From Thalassospira profundimaris (GTDB lineage: Bacteria; Pseudomonadota; Alphaproteobacteria; Rhodospirillales; Thalassospiraceae), in the NCBI RefSeq assembly GCF_003326795.1, contig NZ_JPWI01000009.1:1-64000 (forward strand): a stretch of DNA of 64,000 nucleotides, given 5' to 3'. Below are positions 34,394 through 43,308 of the stretch, in pieces. A program made the position numbers and the translations under genes. The notes under the pieces are model-generated. The model ran no database searches. It worked only from the letters and a program-made list of their open reading frames with translations, and was not told the origin of the DNA. Positions within the stretch are counted from its first letter, which is position 1, and each line of letters opens with the position of its first letter.

Positions 34394-35749
34394 ATGCAGC
34401 TTGCACTTTACGAAAAATACGATCTGCGACTGCCACGTTATACGAGCTATCCGACCGCCCCCCATTTCCATGCTGGCGTAAATGGTGACGTATTTGAAGG
34501 ATGGCTTGGTGACCTTGATCCCGACCAGCCGCTTTCCCTTTATCTGCATGTCCCCTATTGTCAGGAAATGTGCTGGTTTTGCGGCTGCAACACCAAGATC
34601 ACAAAACACTACAAGCCGGTCGCCGGGTATGTCGAAGCACTGGTTGGCGAAATCCAAAGCACGCTGAGCAAGCTTCCCGAAGGCAAGAAATTCAGCGTTT
34701 CACATATCCATTTTGGCGGTGGCAGCCCAACCATCATGAAAGCCGATGATTTGCGTGCAATCATGACAACCATTCGGGCCCGGCTTGATATTCTTGACGA
34801 TGCCGAAATTGCTGTTGAGATGGACCCGCGGACAGCCAAAATCGATTTCATGGATGCCATGATCGAGTTCGGCTTCAACCGCGCAAGCATCGGTATTCAG
34901 GACTTTAATGAAACTGTGCAACGGGCCGTCAACCGCATCCAGAGCATGGAACTGGTCAGCGATGTGATTACCAATCTGCGCGATCGCGGCATTACCGGTA
35001 TCAATGTCGATCTGATGTACGGCTTGCCGTTTCAGACTCTTGAAACATTGCGCGAAACGGTTGATCAAACCGTCTCATTGCGCCCTGATCGCTTGTCTGT
35101 ATTTGGCTATGCCCATGTTCCCTGGATGAAAAAACATCAGCAACTGATCCCGACAGAAGCCCTGCCAAACACGCAGGAACGCTGGGCCCAGTATGAGGAA
35201 ATCCAGAACCGCCTTGCCATGCACGGATATGTTGCCATCGGGCTTGATCACTTTGCCCATGAAGCCGACAGCATGGCGATTGCCCTGAAAAACGGGAAAC
35301 TTCACCGCAACTTTCAGGGTTACACCACCGATCGCGCAGAAGCGCTTATCGGCTTTGGCCCTTCGGCGATTTCATCCCTGCCGCAAGGATATGCGCAAAA
35401 TGATCCGGCCCTTGCGCGCTGGCAACGCAATGTCGAAGACGGCAAATGCGCCATCGAAAAAGGCGTCGCCCTTTCAGCCAGCGACAAGCTGCGCCGCGAG
35501 ATCATCAATGAATTGATGTGCAACCTGACCGTTGATCTTGATGTCGTCTGCGCACAGTTTGGCACATCGGCGGACCGGTTTGCGCCCGAACTTGAACGCA
35601 TCAGCGCCATGAGCGCCGATAACATCGCCGAAGTTAACGGCAATAACATATCCCTGACCGAAACGGGACGTCCTTTGGTGCGTGCTGTCTGTGCAGCGTT
35701 TGACACTTACCTTGATCCCGCACATGGTCGACACTCCCAGGCAGTTTGA
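34394..35749 (+). CDS. hemN: Oxygen-independent coproporphyrinogen III oxidase
   Basis: This radical-SAM enzyme of 451 residues converts coproporphyrinogen III to protoporphyrinogen IX without oxygen. The iron-sulfur motif YCQEMCWFCGC places cysteines at 56, 60, 63 and 65, the HemN arrangement CxxxCxxCxC. Other matches are LPRYTSYPTAPHF at the start, HIHFGGGSPTIM, VEMDPRT, INVDLMYGLPFQT and GLDHFAHEADSMA, followed by a C-terminal HemN domain. An FNR-type box upstream indicates induction at low oxygen. A terminator follows. Confidence 0.95.
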   Translation: MQLALYEKYDLRLPRYTSYPTAPHFHAGVNGDVFEGWLGDLDPDQPLSLYLHVPYCQEMCWFCGCNTKITKHYKPVAGYVEALVGEIQSTLSKLPEGKKFSVSHIHFGGGSPTIMKADDLRAIMTTIRARLDILDDAEIAVEMDPRTAKIDFMDAMIEFGFNRASIGIQDFNETVQRAVNRIQSMELVSDVITNLRDRGITGINVDLMYGLPFQTLETLRETVDQTVSLRPDRLSVFGYAHVPWMKKHQQLIPTEALPNTQERWAQYEEIQNRLAMHGYVAIGLDHFAHEADSMAIALKNGKLHRNFQGYTTDRAEALIGFGPSAISSLPQGYAQNDPALARWQRNVEDGKCAIEKGVALSASDKLRREIINELMCNLTVDLDVVCAQFGTSADRFAPELERISAMSADNIAEVNGNNISLTETGRPLVRAVCAAFDTYLDPAHGRHSQAV

Positions 35750-35767
35750 TCCTTTGAATAATCCAAC

Positions 35768-35792
35768 AAAAGGGGCCAATTGGCCCCTTTTT
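35768..35792. terminator. Bidirectional terminator after hemN
   Basis: AAAAGGGGCCA and TGGCCCCTTTT form an almost continuous palindrome with A and T runs on its flanks; the convergent aldo-keto reductase gene ends 26 bases beyond. Confidence 0.88.
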
Positions 35793-35817
35793 CATTGATC
35801 GAACGGAGTAGAAAAGA

Positions 35818-36642
35818 TCAGTCCCACTGCGGCGCCAGCCCATCAGGACTGACGATGCGGCCATTTGCATCAGCAAGATCGTGAATGACCGTCATTTGCG
35901 CGCTCGACAGTTCAAAGTCAAAGATATCGAAGTTTTCCTTCAACCGGTGCTCGTTAACAGTTTTGGACAGGGCAACCACATTGTTTTGCTGGATCAACCA
36001 GCGGAGAACTATCTGCGCAACCGATTTTCCGTGATCGGCGGCTAATTCTTTCAGGGTGTCATTTTCGAATACCTTACCATCGGCCATGGCAAAGTAACTG
36101 GTCAGAGACATCCCGAACCTGTTTGCCGCATCCATCACAACGGATTGATCAAGGAACGGATGATATTCGACCTGATTGGTTACAATCGGAGCATCTGAAA
36201 GCGATACCGTCTCGGCCATCAGAGCGGTACTGAAGTTGCTCACCCCGATATGGCGGACCTTCCCGGCCTTGTGAACGGCATTAAGTGCGCCGATCTGTTC
36301 TGCCAGCGGCACATCATTGTTCGGCCAGTGCAAAAGCAAAAGATCAACATAGTCTGTACGCAACTTGCCAAGACTTTCATCAACAGACGCAATGAAATCA
36401 TCATGACGGTAATTGCTGACCCAGACCTTGGTGGTCAGGAATATGTCTTTGCGCGGGATACCTGACATTTCGATGGCTTCGCCCACTGCGGCCTCATTCT
36501 CATAAATCTGCGCGGTATCGATATGACGAAATCCGGTTTTCAGAGCCTGCGGGACGATGCGTTTCACATCATCTTCGGCGATGCGAAACGTCCCAAATCC
36601 AAGCGCAGGAATGCGCGCGCCATTTGCGGTTACATCAAACAT
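35818..36642 (-). CDS. Aldo/keto reductase
   Basis: The 274-residue product is an NADPH-dependent (beta/alpha)8 aldo-keto reductase of the DkgA-like group. The catalytic tetrad is visible: Asp42 and Tyr47 in HIDTAQIYENE, Lys72 in TTKVW, and His105 in LLLLHWPN. GVSNFSTALM, NQVEYHPFLDQ and IVLRWLIQQNNVVALSKT are further family markers. ATG 36642 has GAGGA upstream; a longer frame to 36783 would run over the end of the MFS gene. It follows the MFS gene on the same strand by about 90 bases and may be co-regulated with it. Confidence 0.92.
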   Translation of the reverse strand: MFDVTANGARIPALGFGTFRIAEDDVKRIVPQALKTGFRHIDTAQIYENEAAVGEAIEMSGIPRKDIFLTTKVWVSNYRHDDFIASVDESLGKLRTDYVDLLLLHWPNNDVPLAEQIGALNAVHKAGKVRHIGVSNFSTALMAETVSLSDAPIVTNQVEYHPFLDQSVVMDAANRFGMSLTSYFAMADGKVFENDTLKELAADHGKSVAQIVLRWLIQQNNVVALSKTVNEHRLKENFDIFDFELSSAQMTVIHDLADANGRIVSPDGLAPQWD

Positions 36643-36733
36643 TTTCAATCCTCGTTTTGTTGCGTTTTGATGGCAAACATCCATTTGATGTTTGCGTTTC
36701 AAACTGTGGAATATTTCGTAGGCGGGAATGCGT

Positions 36734-37918
36734 TCACCGGGCAGGCTGAAGACTGATCTCGTGACGTCGATCAAGCGATCCACTCAACACAGTCAAACCA
36801 AGTGCAACAACAACCAGAATGGCACCAATCCAGGGCGTCGCGACCAATCCCAGACTTGATGCGACAATCTGCCCACCAATCCAGGCGCCAAGAGCAATGC
36901 CAAGATTGAACGCCGCGATATTGAGTGCAGAAGCGACATCCACACCATTAGGGCGATGTTGTTTGGCCAGTTTCACGACATAAAGCTGCAGTCCCGGCAC
37001 ATTAGCAAATTGCAGGAACCCAAGCGCCCCCAAGGTCGCAATCGTCGCAATCGGCGAAATGACAGCAAAGCTGAACAGAACAAGGACTGCCGCCTGCAAG
37101 ATAAACAATCCAGTCAGGGCACGGATGGGATTGCGGTTGGCAAGCTTCCCACCCGCAAGATTACCAATGGCAATCGCGACACCGTAAAAGATCAGGATCA
37201 GACTGACCGATGATTCGGTAAAGCCGGTGATTTCCTGCAAGATCGCTGACAAATAGGTAAAGGCAACGAATGTCCCGCCATAGCCGAGTGCCGTCATGCC
37301 ATAGACAATCAACAAACGCCCACTGCCCAGAACACGGAGCTGATCGCCAAGCCCTGCCGCTTCGCCACGCTTGAGATTCGCAGGCAGCAATGCCGCAATC
37401 CCGGCAAAGGAAACAACCCCCAGAAGGGCAACTCCCCAGAATGTCGCGCGCCAGCCGAACATCTGACCAATGAATGTTCCCAACGGAACACCGGTAACAA
37501 TTGCAACCGTCAGCCCCATGAACATCATGGCAATGGCCGATGCCCGACGATCTTCCGGAACAAGGTCCGCTGCAATCGTCGCCCCGACTGAGAAAAACAC
37601 ACCATGTGCGAAGGCGGAAATCACCCTTGCGACCAACAGCAGCTCGTAACTCGGACTTAGTGCTGCAATCGCATTCCCGATAATGAACAACCCCATCAAT
37701 CCCAACATCAGGGATTTGCGGTTCATCCCACCGGTAAGCGCGGTCAGGATCGGTGCACCAAAAGTAACACCAAGAGCATAGACACTGACGATCAGGCCCG
37801 CCATCGGCAAGGTCACGGCAAGATCCGTTGCAACCGTCGGCAACAGGCCGACGATCACAAATTCTGTTGTCCCGATCGCATAGGCTGCGATGGTCAACGC
37901 AAACAAGGCAAGTGGCAT
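36734..37918 (-). CDS. MFS transporter, DHA1/AraJ-like efflux
   Basis: The 394-residue protein has 12 membrane spans in the arrangement of the sugar-efflux/AraJ branch of the major facilitator superfamily (IAAYAIGTTEFVIVGLLPTVATDL in helix 1, then VSVYALGVTFGAPILTALTGGMNRK, and RVISAFAHGVFFSVGATIAADLVP). It likely exports small molecules; the substrate is unknown. It is divergent from a LysR regulator and upstream of an aldo-keto reductase, a common detoxification arrangement. Confidence 0.9.
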   Translation of the reverse strand: MPLALFALTIAAYAIGTTEFVIVGLLPTVATDLAVTLPMAGLIVSVYALGVTFGAPILTALTGGMNRKSLMLGLMGLFIIGNAIAALSPSYELLLVARVISAFAHGVFFSVGATIAADLVPEDRRASAIAMMFMGLTVAIVTGVPLGTFIGQMFGWRATFWGVALLGVVSFAGIAALLPANLKRGEAAGLGDQLRVLGSGRLLIVYGMTALGYGGTFVAFTYLSAILQEITGFTESSVSLILIFYGVAIAIGNLAGGKLANRNPIRALTGLFILQAAVLVLFSFAVISPIATIATLGALGFLQFANVPGLQLYVVKLAKQHRPNGVDVASALNIAAFNLGIALGAWIGGQIVASSLGLVATPWIGAILVVVALGLTVLSGSLDRRHEISLQPAR

Positions 37919-38038
37919 CCAAATTCTCCTTCCGCAGATGATGCGGATAATTGTGTTTCATCGGGATTTCCCGGAATTTGGTGTGACTATGCCAAGCAAA
38001 ACCTTGCGCGATAATCTGGATTGCGCGACAACCATATA

Positions 38039-38051
38039 TGAATTCAATTCA
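38039..38051. promoter_or_regulatory. Candidate LysR box in the MFS/LysR divergent region
   Basis: TGAATTCAATTCA is a perfect dyad around one base and fits T-N11-A; it lies 14 bases before the LysR start. A direct repeat TTGCGCGA at 38004-38011 and 38021-38028 lies between it and the MFS gene. Confidence 0.35.
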
Positions 38052-38065
38052 AAGATGAGGCACAA

Positions 38066-38968
38066 TTGGACAATCGCGCAGGTGAAATGGAGACCTTTGT
38101 CAGAGTCATCGAGCATGGTAGCTTTTCCCAGGCAGCACGGGATTTGCACATGTCTCCGTCCGCCGTCAGCAAACTGGTCACGCGCATTGAGGACCGCCTT
38201 GGCACAAGATTGCTTGTCCGATCCACCCGCCAGCTGCAACTGACACCTGAAGGCGAAATGTATTTGCGCCGTGCCCGGACCATTCTTGATCAGATTGATG
38301 AAACCGACCGATTGATCGGCGGCGGCGGTCAGGTTGCACCACGTGGCAAGCTTAGCGTTAATGCATCTGTCGCCTTTGCACAGGTTTTCATTGTGCCCAA
38401 CCTGCCGCGTTTTCTGCGTCAATATCCCGACATCGAGCTTGAACTGACCCAGACCGATGGCATTGTTGATTTACTGGAAGAACGTGCTGATATCGCCATT
38501 CGTTCAGGCTTGTTACCGGACTCCAACCTGATGGCGCGCAAGCTTCTTGAAACGAAGCGCAAAATCGTCGCATCCCCGGACTATTTGGCAGACCATGGCA
38601 TCCCGCAAACACCGGCCGACCTCGCCCATCATAAATGCCTGCGCTTCAGTTTCATCAAGGGTCGGAATTTCTGGCCATTTACCGATCCACAAACCAATCG
38701 ACGCTTTGAACAAACCATCAATGGTGATTTTCTGGGAAACAACGGCCCGCTGGTCAAGTCTATGTGTCTGGCAGGTATCGGCATAGCCCGGATTGGCAAT
38801 TTTCATGTTCAGGATGCAATCGACCGTGGTGAGCTGATCGAAATTCTTAAAGACTGGACTGCGGATGACGTGGAAACGGTGCATGCTGTCTGGGCGGGTC
38901 ACGATCATCTTGCCACCCGTGTTCGCGCCTTTATCGACTTTGTCGCAAACTGCGTCAAAGAAGCCTGA
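38066..38968 (+). CDS. LysR-family regulator
   Basis: This 300-residue regulator has an N-terminal helix-turn-helix (METFVRVIEHGSFSQAARDLHMSPSAVSKLVTRIEDRLGTRLL) and a LysR substrate domain of the CrgA/AaeR-like group (KLSVNASVAFAQVFIVPNLPRFLRQYPDIELEL, ADIAIRSGLLPDSNLMARKL). TTG 38066 is taken as start since GAGG lies six bases ahead and relatives begin with DNRAGEMETF; ATG 38087 is the alternative. It is divergent from the MFS gene, which with the aldo-keto reductase is its likely target. Confidence 0.9.
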   Translation: MDNRAGEMETFVRVIEHGSFSQAARDLHMSPSAVSKLVTRIEDRLGTRLLVRSTRQLQLTPEGEMYLRRARTILDQIDETDRLIGGGGQVAPRGKLSVNASVAFAQVFIVPNLPRFLRQYPDIELELTQTDGIVDLLEERADIAIRSGLLPDSNLMARKLLETKRKIVASPDYLADHGIPQTPADLAHHKCLRFSFIKGRNFWPFTDPQTNRRFEQTINGDFLGNNGPLVKSMCLAGIGIARIGNFHVQDAIDRGELIEILKDWTADDVETVHAVWAGHDHLATRVRAFIDFVANCVKEA

Positions 38969-38983
38969 AATCAAGGCCCCGGA

Positions 38984-39934
38984 CTATGCAGACTTGCGCA
39001 AAGTCAGAATGACAATGCCACTGACAACAATCAGGCCGCCAACCATCTGGATCGGGCTGATCATCTGGTCCAGCACCACCCAGCCAAACAGCAGGGTCGC
39101 AATCGGCTCGACATTCATCACCGGCGCATTGCGCGCCATATCCAGTCGCGGCACGGTGATGAACAGAACGGAAAACGCACTGCCATAAAGCGTGACCAGA
39201 ACGGCAAGTCCGATCCAGCCCGGCAAGGCTTGCGGTGTCGCCATGCCACCGGGCAGTACATCACCGATCCCGGCCATGATCATGGCGATAAAGACCACAA
39301 CCATCGTAAACATGGATCGAACAGAACCATTCAAAGCAGCAAGCTTGTGATCGGTCACCCAGAACGCCACCGACAGGGCGGTTGCGGCCATCAGGGCAAA
39401 GACAATGCCAAGCCACCATTCATCAGTTACAGCAATACCGCCCCCCAGGATCCCCGGCAGATCAAGCGCCAGGACAAGTCCCGAGAGAATGAACAGCATC
39501 AGAGCAGCTGATTTCAGTGTCGGGCGCGCACCACCCAACCCCCATGTCAAAAGGGCCAGAATGATTGGAAACGTATTGGCCGTCAGCAAGGCCAGCGCCA
39601 CAGGTACGCGCGCGACCGCAGAATAGAGGCACAGGCTCTGGATCGTGATCATCAGGCCAAGTAGTAATTGCCACCGCCCCAATCGCCTGGGAAGGCGAAT
39701 GGAATGACGCTGCATGGTGACGATCGAAATCAGGATCAGCAACGCTACACCTGATCGGCACAAAACCGCCAGCAGCAACCCGGTACCATTTTCGAATGCA
39801 AGCCGTGCGGCGACATGGTTGCCCGCAAAGCTGCAGGCGACAAGCGCCAAAGTCATCACTGCAATCTGGCGGGGAAACAGTGCGGGGGCAGCATTCGGGT
39901 TTACCGGGGACGGATCGTGACGGGCGGCGGACAT
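38984..39934 (-). CDS. EamA/DMT-family transporter
   Basis: The 316-residue protein carries about ten membrane spans as two EamA repeats (first LALVACSFAGNHVAARLAF to about 150, second WLGIVFALMAATALSVAFWV onward), with NVEPIATLLFGWVVLDQMIS near the end as expected for drug/metabolite exporters. The substrate cannot be read from sequence. It converges on the LysR gene, with only 15 bases between their ends and no clear terminator. Confidence 0.88.
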   Translation of the reverse strand: MSAARHDPSPVNPNAAPALFPRQIAVMTLALVACSFAGNHVAARLAFENGTGLLLAVLCRSGVALLILISIVTMQRHSIRLPRRLGRWQLLLGLMITIQSLCLYSAVARVPVALALLTANTFPIILALLTWGLGGARPTLKSAALMLFILSGLVLALDLPGILGGGIAVTDEWWLGIVFALMAATALSVAFWVTDHKLAALNGSVRSMFTMVVVFIAMIMAGIGDVLPGGMATPQALPGWIGLAVLVTLYGSAFSVLFITVPRLDMARNAPVMNVEPIATLLFGWVVLDQMISPIQMVGGLIVVSGIVILTLRKSA

Positions 39935-39999
39935 TCAGTTTAATCCTGACTGGTTGGGGCGCACCGAATAGACCTTATACCCCTTGAACAATCAAGGCG

Positions 40000-41007
40000 T
40001 TATATGGAGTCCTGAAGTTCCGCAGCACTTAGCAGTTCAAGGCATCTCTGTGCAACCAGACGTGCGGGCTGCAAAGATGGATGATGAAACGGCACAAGCT
40101 CGGTCCCGGTTTGCATCGGCCGGGCATAGCCACCTTCATACAGCGACTGTTGAAACCGTCGGTGACGTTCCGAGGACAATCCATCGGGCGCATAGATATA
40201 AACCCCGCCGGACGCGGCCGCTGCTTCACAACACATCGAAACGGAATCACCGGTTACAATCACCACATCGGCAAGTGCGAGATATCCGAAATAGGGATTT
40301 TCGTTCTGCGATGTCCAGTCGTGATAGTGATAGGCAAGCCCCGATGCTTCCAGACGCCTTGCGATCAGGGCTTCATTCTCAGATCCCGTGCGTCGGCTTG
40401 TCGTGACCATCAGGCTGCCATCGACAGCCTGGGCGGCCTCGATTGCCTTTGAGATCAGCTCGTCGGCCATCACACTTGTAAATGTTGTCTTCTTGGTATT
40501 GCCCCCGACAATGACGGCAAAACGCGGTGACGGCAGCCCCTTGAAAACAGGGCGCCATTGATCGGCCTCGATCAAAAGACGCGTCTCGGTGACCCGATGC
40601 GGGGCACCAGGAATTTCGACAATATTTTCGCGGATCGTGATCTGGTCATGCGCAGGAACCGCAATCAGATCAAACGCACCTTCGCCACCATCCGGACGCA
40701 TGATCTGGCAGATGCGGCTGTGACCCCGGCTTTGCTTTTTGATCCATCTGGCGATCGGCGCAGTCCTGCGACCGGCAGAAATCACAAGGTCTGGCCAAGG
40801 CGCGGTCAATCTGGTGCGCGAAGACATATCAACACCGATCAAACTTGATCCACGGATGAAGTTTGGCAGACGCGCCCATTTGGTATAACCGATATCGATA
40901 CGCTTGAAGGGTTGCGCCAATGCCTCGGCGACACCGATTGCCTGATTGACATTTCCGGCCCGATCATCGGCCAGAACCCATATCAGATGCGTGTCTTGCT
41001 CGGTCAT
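40000..41007 (-). CDS. ELM1/GtrOC1-family protein (DUF1022)
   Basis: The 335-residue protein belongs to the DUF1022 group, related to plant ELM1 (mitochondrial fission) and to putative glycosyltransferases. It begins IWVLADDRAGNVNQAIGVAEAL, shows PDLVISAGRRTAPIARWI, and in the second half FAVIVGGNTKKTTF, LMVTTSRRTGSENEALI, and a GT-B-like nucleotide-binding segment ADVVIVTGDSVSMCCEAAASGGVYIYAP. In bacteria the role is unproven; a cell-envelope glycosyltransferase is plausible. It is divergent from dctB. Confidence 0.82.
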   Translation of the reverse strand: MTEQDTHLIWVLADDRAGNVNQAIGVAEALAQPFKRIDIGYTKWARLPNFIRGSSLIGVDMSSRTRLTAPWPDLVISAGRRTAPIARWIKKQSRGHSRICQIMRPDGGEGAFDLIAVPAHDQITIRENIVEIPGAPHRVTETRLLIEADQWRPVFKGLPSPRFAVIVGGNTKKTTFTSVMADELISKAIEAAQAVDGSLMVTTSRRTGSENEALIARRLEASGLAYHYHDWTSQNENPYFGYLALADVVIVTGDSVSMCCEAAAASGGVYIYAPDGLSSERHRRFQQSLYEGGYARPMQTGTELVPFHHPSLQPARLVAQRCLELLSAAELQDSI

Positions 41008-41245
41008 TCAGGGAAACTTTCCTGATTTGATTATTGTTTTTCGACGATGGCACAAAACAGATTATCGTTTTTGCCTGTCCGGGTCGATGGATGCTGATCT
41101 GATAGGTACAGTCAGATTATGGGTTTATCAAGCATCCACGCAAAGTCATGAAATTGGCGCTGGGCAATGAAACATTTTTGTAATTTAATCATTCGCCCCT
41201 ACCTATTCTTTAGGATGGGAAACTTATTACTCAGGCGCAGGCAGA

Positions 41246-43261
41246 ATGCTCGGCTCATCGGTATCGGTCAAAAGAACTTCAAGAACTGTCCTGTGCATCC
41301 TGCTTGCCTTGCTGCCGGTCATTGTATGGATGGTGACCGAATTCTGGCGCGAAACCAAACTTGTCGACATCAGCGAGGATGGCCGGAACAAGCTTGAACT
41401 TTATCGCTCCAACCTGCAGGGCGCGATCAAGGAACATGAATATCTTCCGATCACGCTGGCCTCGGACAAACGCATCATTGATCTCGCACTCGGGGCCGAT
41501 CCGGCGACCGCAGCGGCGGTTAATGTCTATCTTGAACGGCTTACGGCAGACAGTGGCGCATCTGATATCTATTTCATGGATGAGAGTGGTGCGACTATTG
41601 CCGCAAGCAACTGGAACAGCCAGGCATCCTTTATCGGGCGCAACTTTTCATTCCGCCCCTATTTCCAGCAAGCCCGCATGGGCATGACCGGTCATTATTT
41701 TGCGTTTGGTATCACATCGAATGTTCCGGGTTACTATATCTCCCACCCGGTCCGCCCGGACGGCACGACCTTTCAGGGGGCTATGGTGGTCAAAACCCAT
41801 CTTGAGGCCCTTGTGCAACGCTGGGCAAGGGGCAGTGAAAGCGTTCTTGTCACCGACGAAAACGGTATCGTCATTATTGCGTCTCATCCTGAATGGCGGT
41901 TCCGCGATCTTGACGGATTGCCGACAAAGGAGCGACCGCGGATCATTGCTTCACGCAAATATGGTGACCATTCACTTGATCCGATGCCATTGATTTCCGG
42001 TGACTGGCCAAAAGGCAATGACCTTGGGACCCTTACACTTGGCGGAACACCGCGCAATGCGGGCGATCAAAACATCTCCTCCGCGCCCGAAACCGGTCAG
42101 CTCCGCACCGAAAAAGCCAAACCCGAACTGGCCAAAACCACCTATCTTGTGACGGGCAGCACCCTGCCAACACAAGGGTGGCGGATGTATTTGCTGACCG
42201 ACAAATCATCACTGGATCGTTCGATCATCAGTGCCGGTTTGATGGGCGGTGCAGCGCATATCATTTTCACCGGCCTGGTGTTTATCATCTTGCAGCGCCG
42301 ACGCGCGATGCTTGAACAACTTGAAATTCGTGACTGGTCACAGCGCGAGCTCGAACGTCAGGTTCGCCTTCGTACCGCCGATCTGATGAGCACCAATCTG
42401 CGTCTTGCCCAGGAAATCAATGAACGGTCCCGTACCGAAGATGCCTTGCGATCAGCACAGGCAGAACTGGTCCAGACCAGCAAACTCGCAGCCCTTGGTC
42501 AGATGTCAGCGGGCATTGCCCACGAAATCAACCAGCCGCTAACCGCCATTCGAAGCTATGCCGAAAACGCCCTTAAATTCATTGCGCGCGGCAATGAAGA
42601 AACGGCAAGCCGCAATCTGCAACGCATCTCGGAACTGACCGACCGAATGGGGCGGATCACGAACAACCTCAAGACATTTTCGCGCCGTCCCGAACAGGAC
42701 AATCACCCGGTTGACGTCCCCAAACAGATGCAAACGGCGATTGATCTTGTTCATGAAACCGGTCGTGCCGGCATGGCCGAGATTGTTATGACCCACGATG
42801 AAAATATTCGCCCCGTCATCGCAGAGGCCAACCAGCTGACACAGGTCTTTACCAATCTGATCAGCAATGCCGCAGATGCCTGCAACAGTATCGAAAACGC
42901 CAAAATCGAAATTTCTATTATCGAGCGTGAAGACCGTGTCCTTGTTAAAGTCAAGGATAACGGGCATGGCATCCTGCCCGAAAACCTGCCGAAACTTTTC
43001 GACCCGTTCTTTACCACCAAACCCTTTGGCGACGGTTTGGGACTGGGTCTTTCAATCTGTTATGGCATCATTCGAAGCTTTGGCGGCACCATCCGTGCGG
43101 AAAACCGCCCAACTGGCGGATCATCCTTTATCATTGAGCTTCGCCATGATGGTGTTGGCGAGGAGAGCGGGGAAAACAGTGTCTCGACGGGAAATGCAGG
43201 GCCTGATAAAAACCAGAATCAAATCGCATCTGCTCTTGATGTGCATGGGGATCAGGCCTGA
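41246..43261 (+). CDS. dctB: C4-dicarboxylate sensor histidine kinase DctB
   Basis: This 671-residue membrane kinase has two spans (about 14-30 and 327-350) enclosing a periplasmic double-PAS-type sensor of some 290 residues, a short coiled coil (about 365-410), the H box GQMSAGIAHEINQPLTAIRSYAENA with phospho-acceptor His426, and an ATPase domain with N box NLISNAADAC, DNGHGI, FDPFFTTK and GLGLGLSICYGII. DctB senses succinate, fumarate or malate and phosphorylates DctD. The dctD gene starts 47 bases downstream. Confidence 0.93.
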   Translation: MLGSSVSVKRTSRTVLCILLALLPVIVWMVTEFWRETKLVDISEDGRNKLELYRSNLQGAIKEHEYLPITLASDKRIIDLALGADPATAAAVNVYLERLTADSGASDIYFMDESGATIAASNWNSQASFIGRNFSFRPYFQQARMGMTGHYFAFGITSNVPGYYISHPVRPDGTTFQGAMVVKTHLEALVQRWARGSESVLVTDENGIVIIASHPEWRFRDLDGLPTKERPRIIASRKYGDHSLDPMPLISGDWPKGNDLGTLTLGGTPRNAGDQNISSAPETGQLRTEKAKPELAKTTYLVTGSTLPTQGWRMYLLTDKSSLDRSIISAGLMGGAAHIIFTGLVFIILQRRRAMLEQLEIRDWSQRELERQVRLRTADLMSTNLRLAQEINERSRTEDALRSAQAELVQTSKLAALGQMSAGIAHEINQPLTAIRSYAENALKFIARGNEETASRNLQRISELTDRMGRITNNLKTFSRRPEQDNHPVDVPKQMQTAIDLVHETGRAGMAEIVMTHDENIRPVIAEANQLTQVFTNLISNAADACNSIENAKIEISIIEREDRVLVKVKDNGHGILPENLPKLFDPFFTTKPFGDGLGLGLSICYGIIRSFGGTIRAENRPTGGSSFIIELRHDGVGEESGENSVSTGNAGPDKNQNQIASALDVHGDQA

Positions 43262-43308
43262 CCACAAACCGGCTTTCTGATCCGGTATCAGGATCAAAGG
43301 ATACGCCA

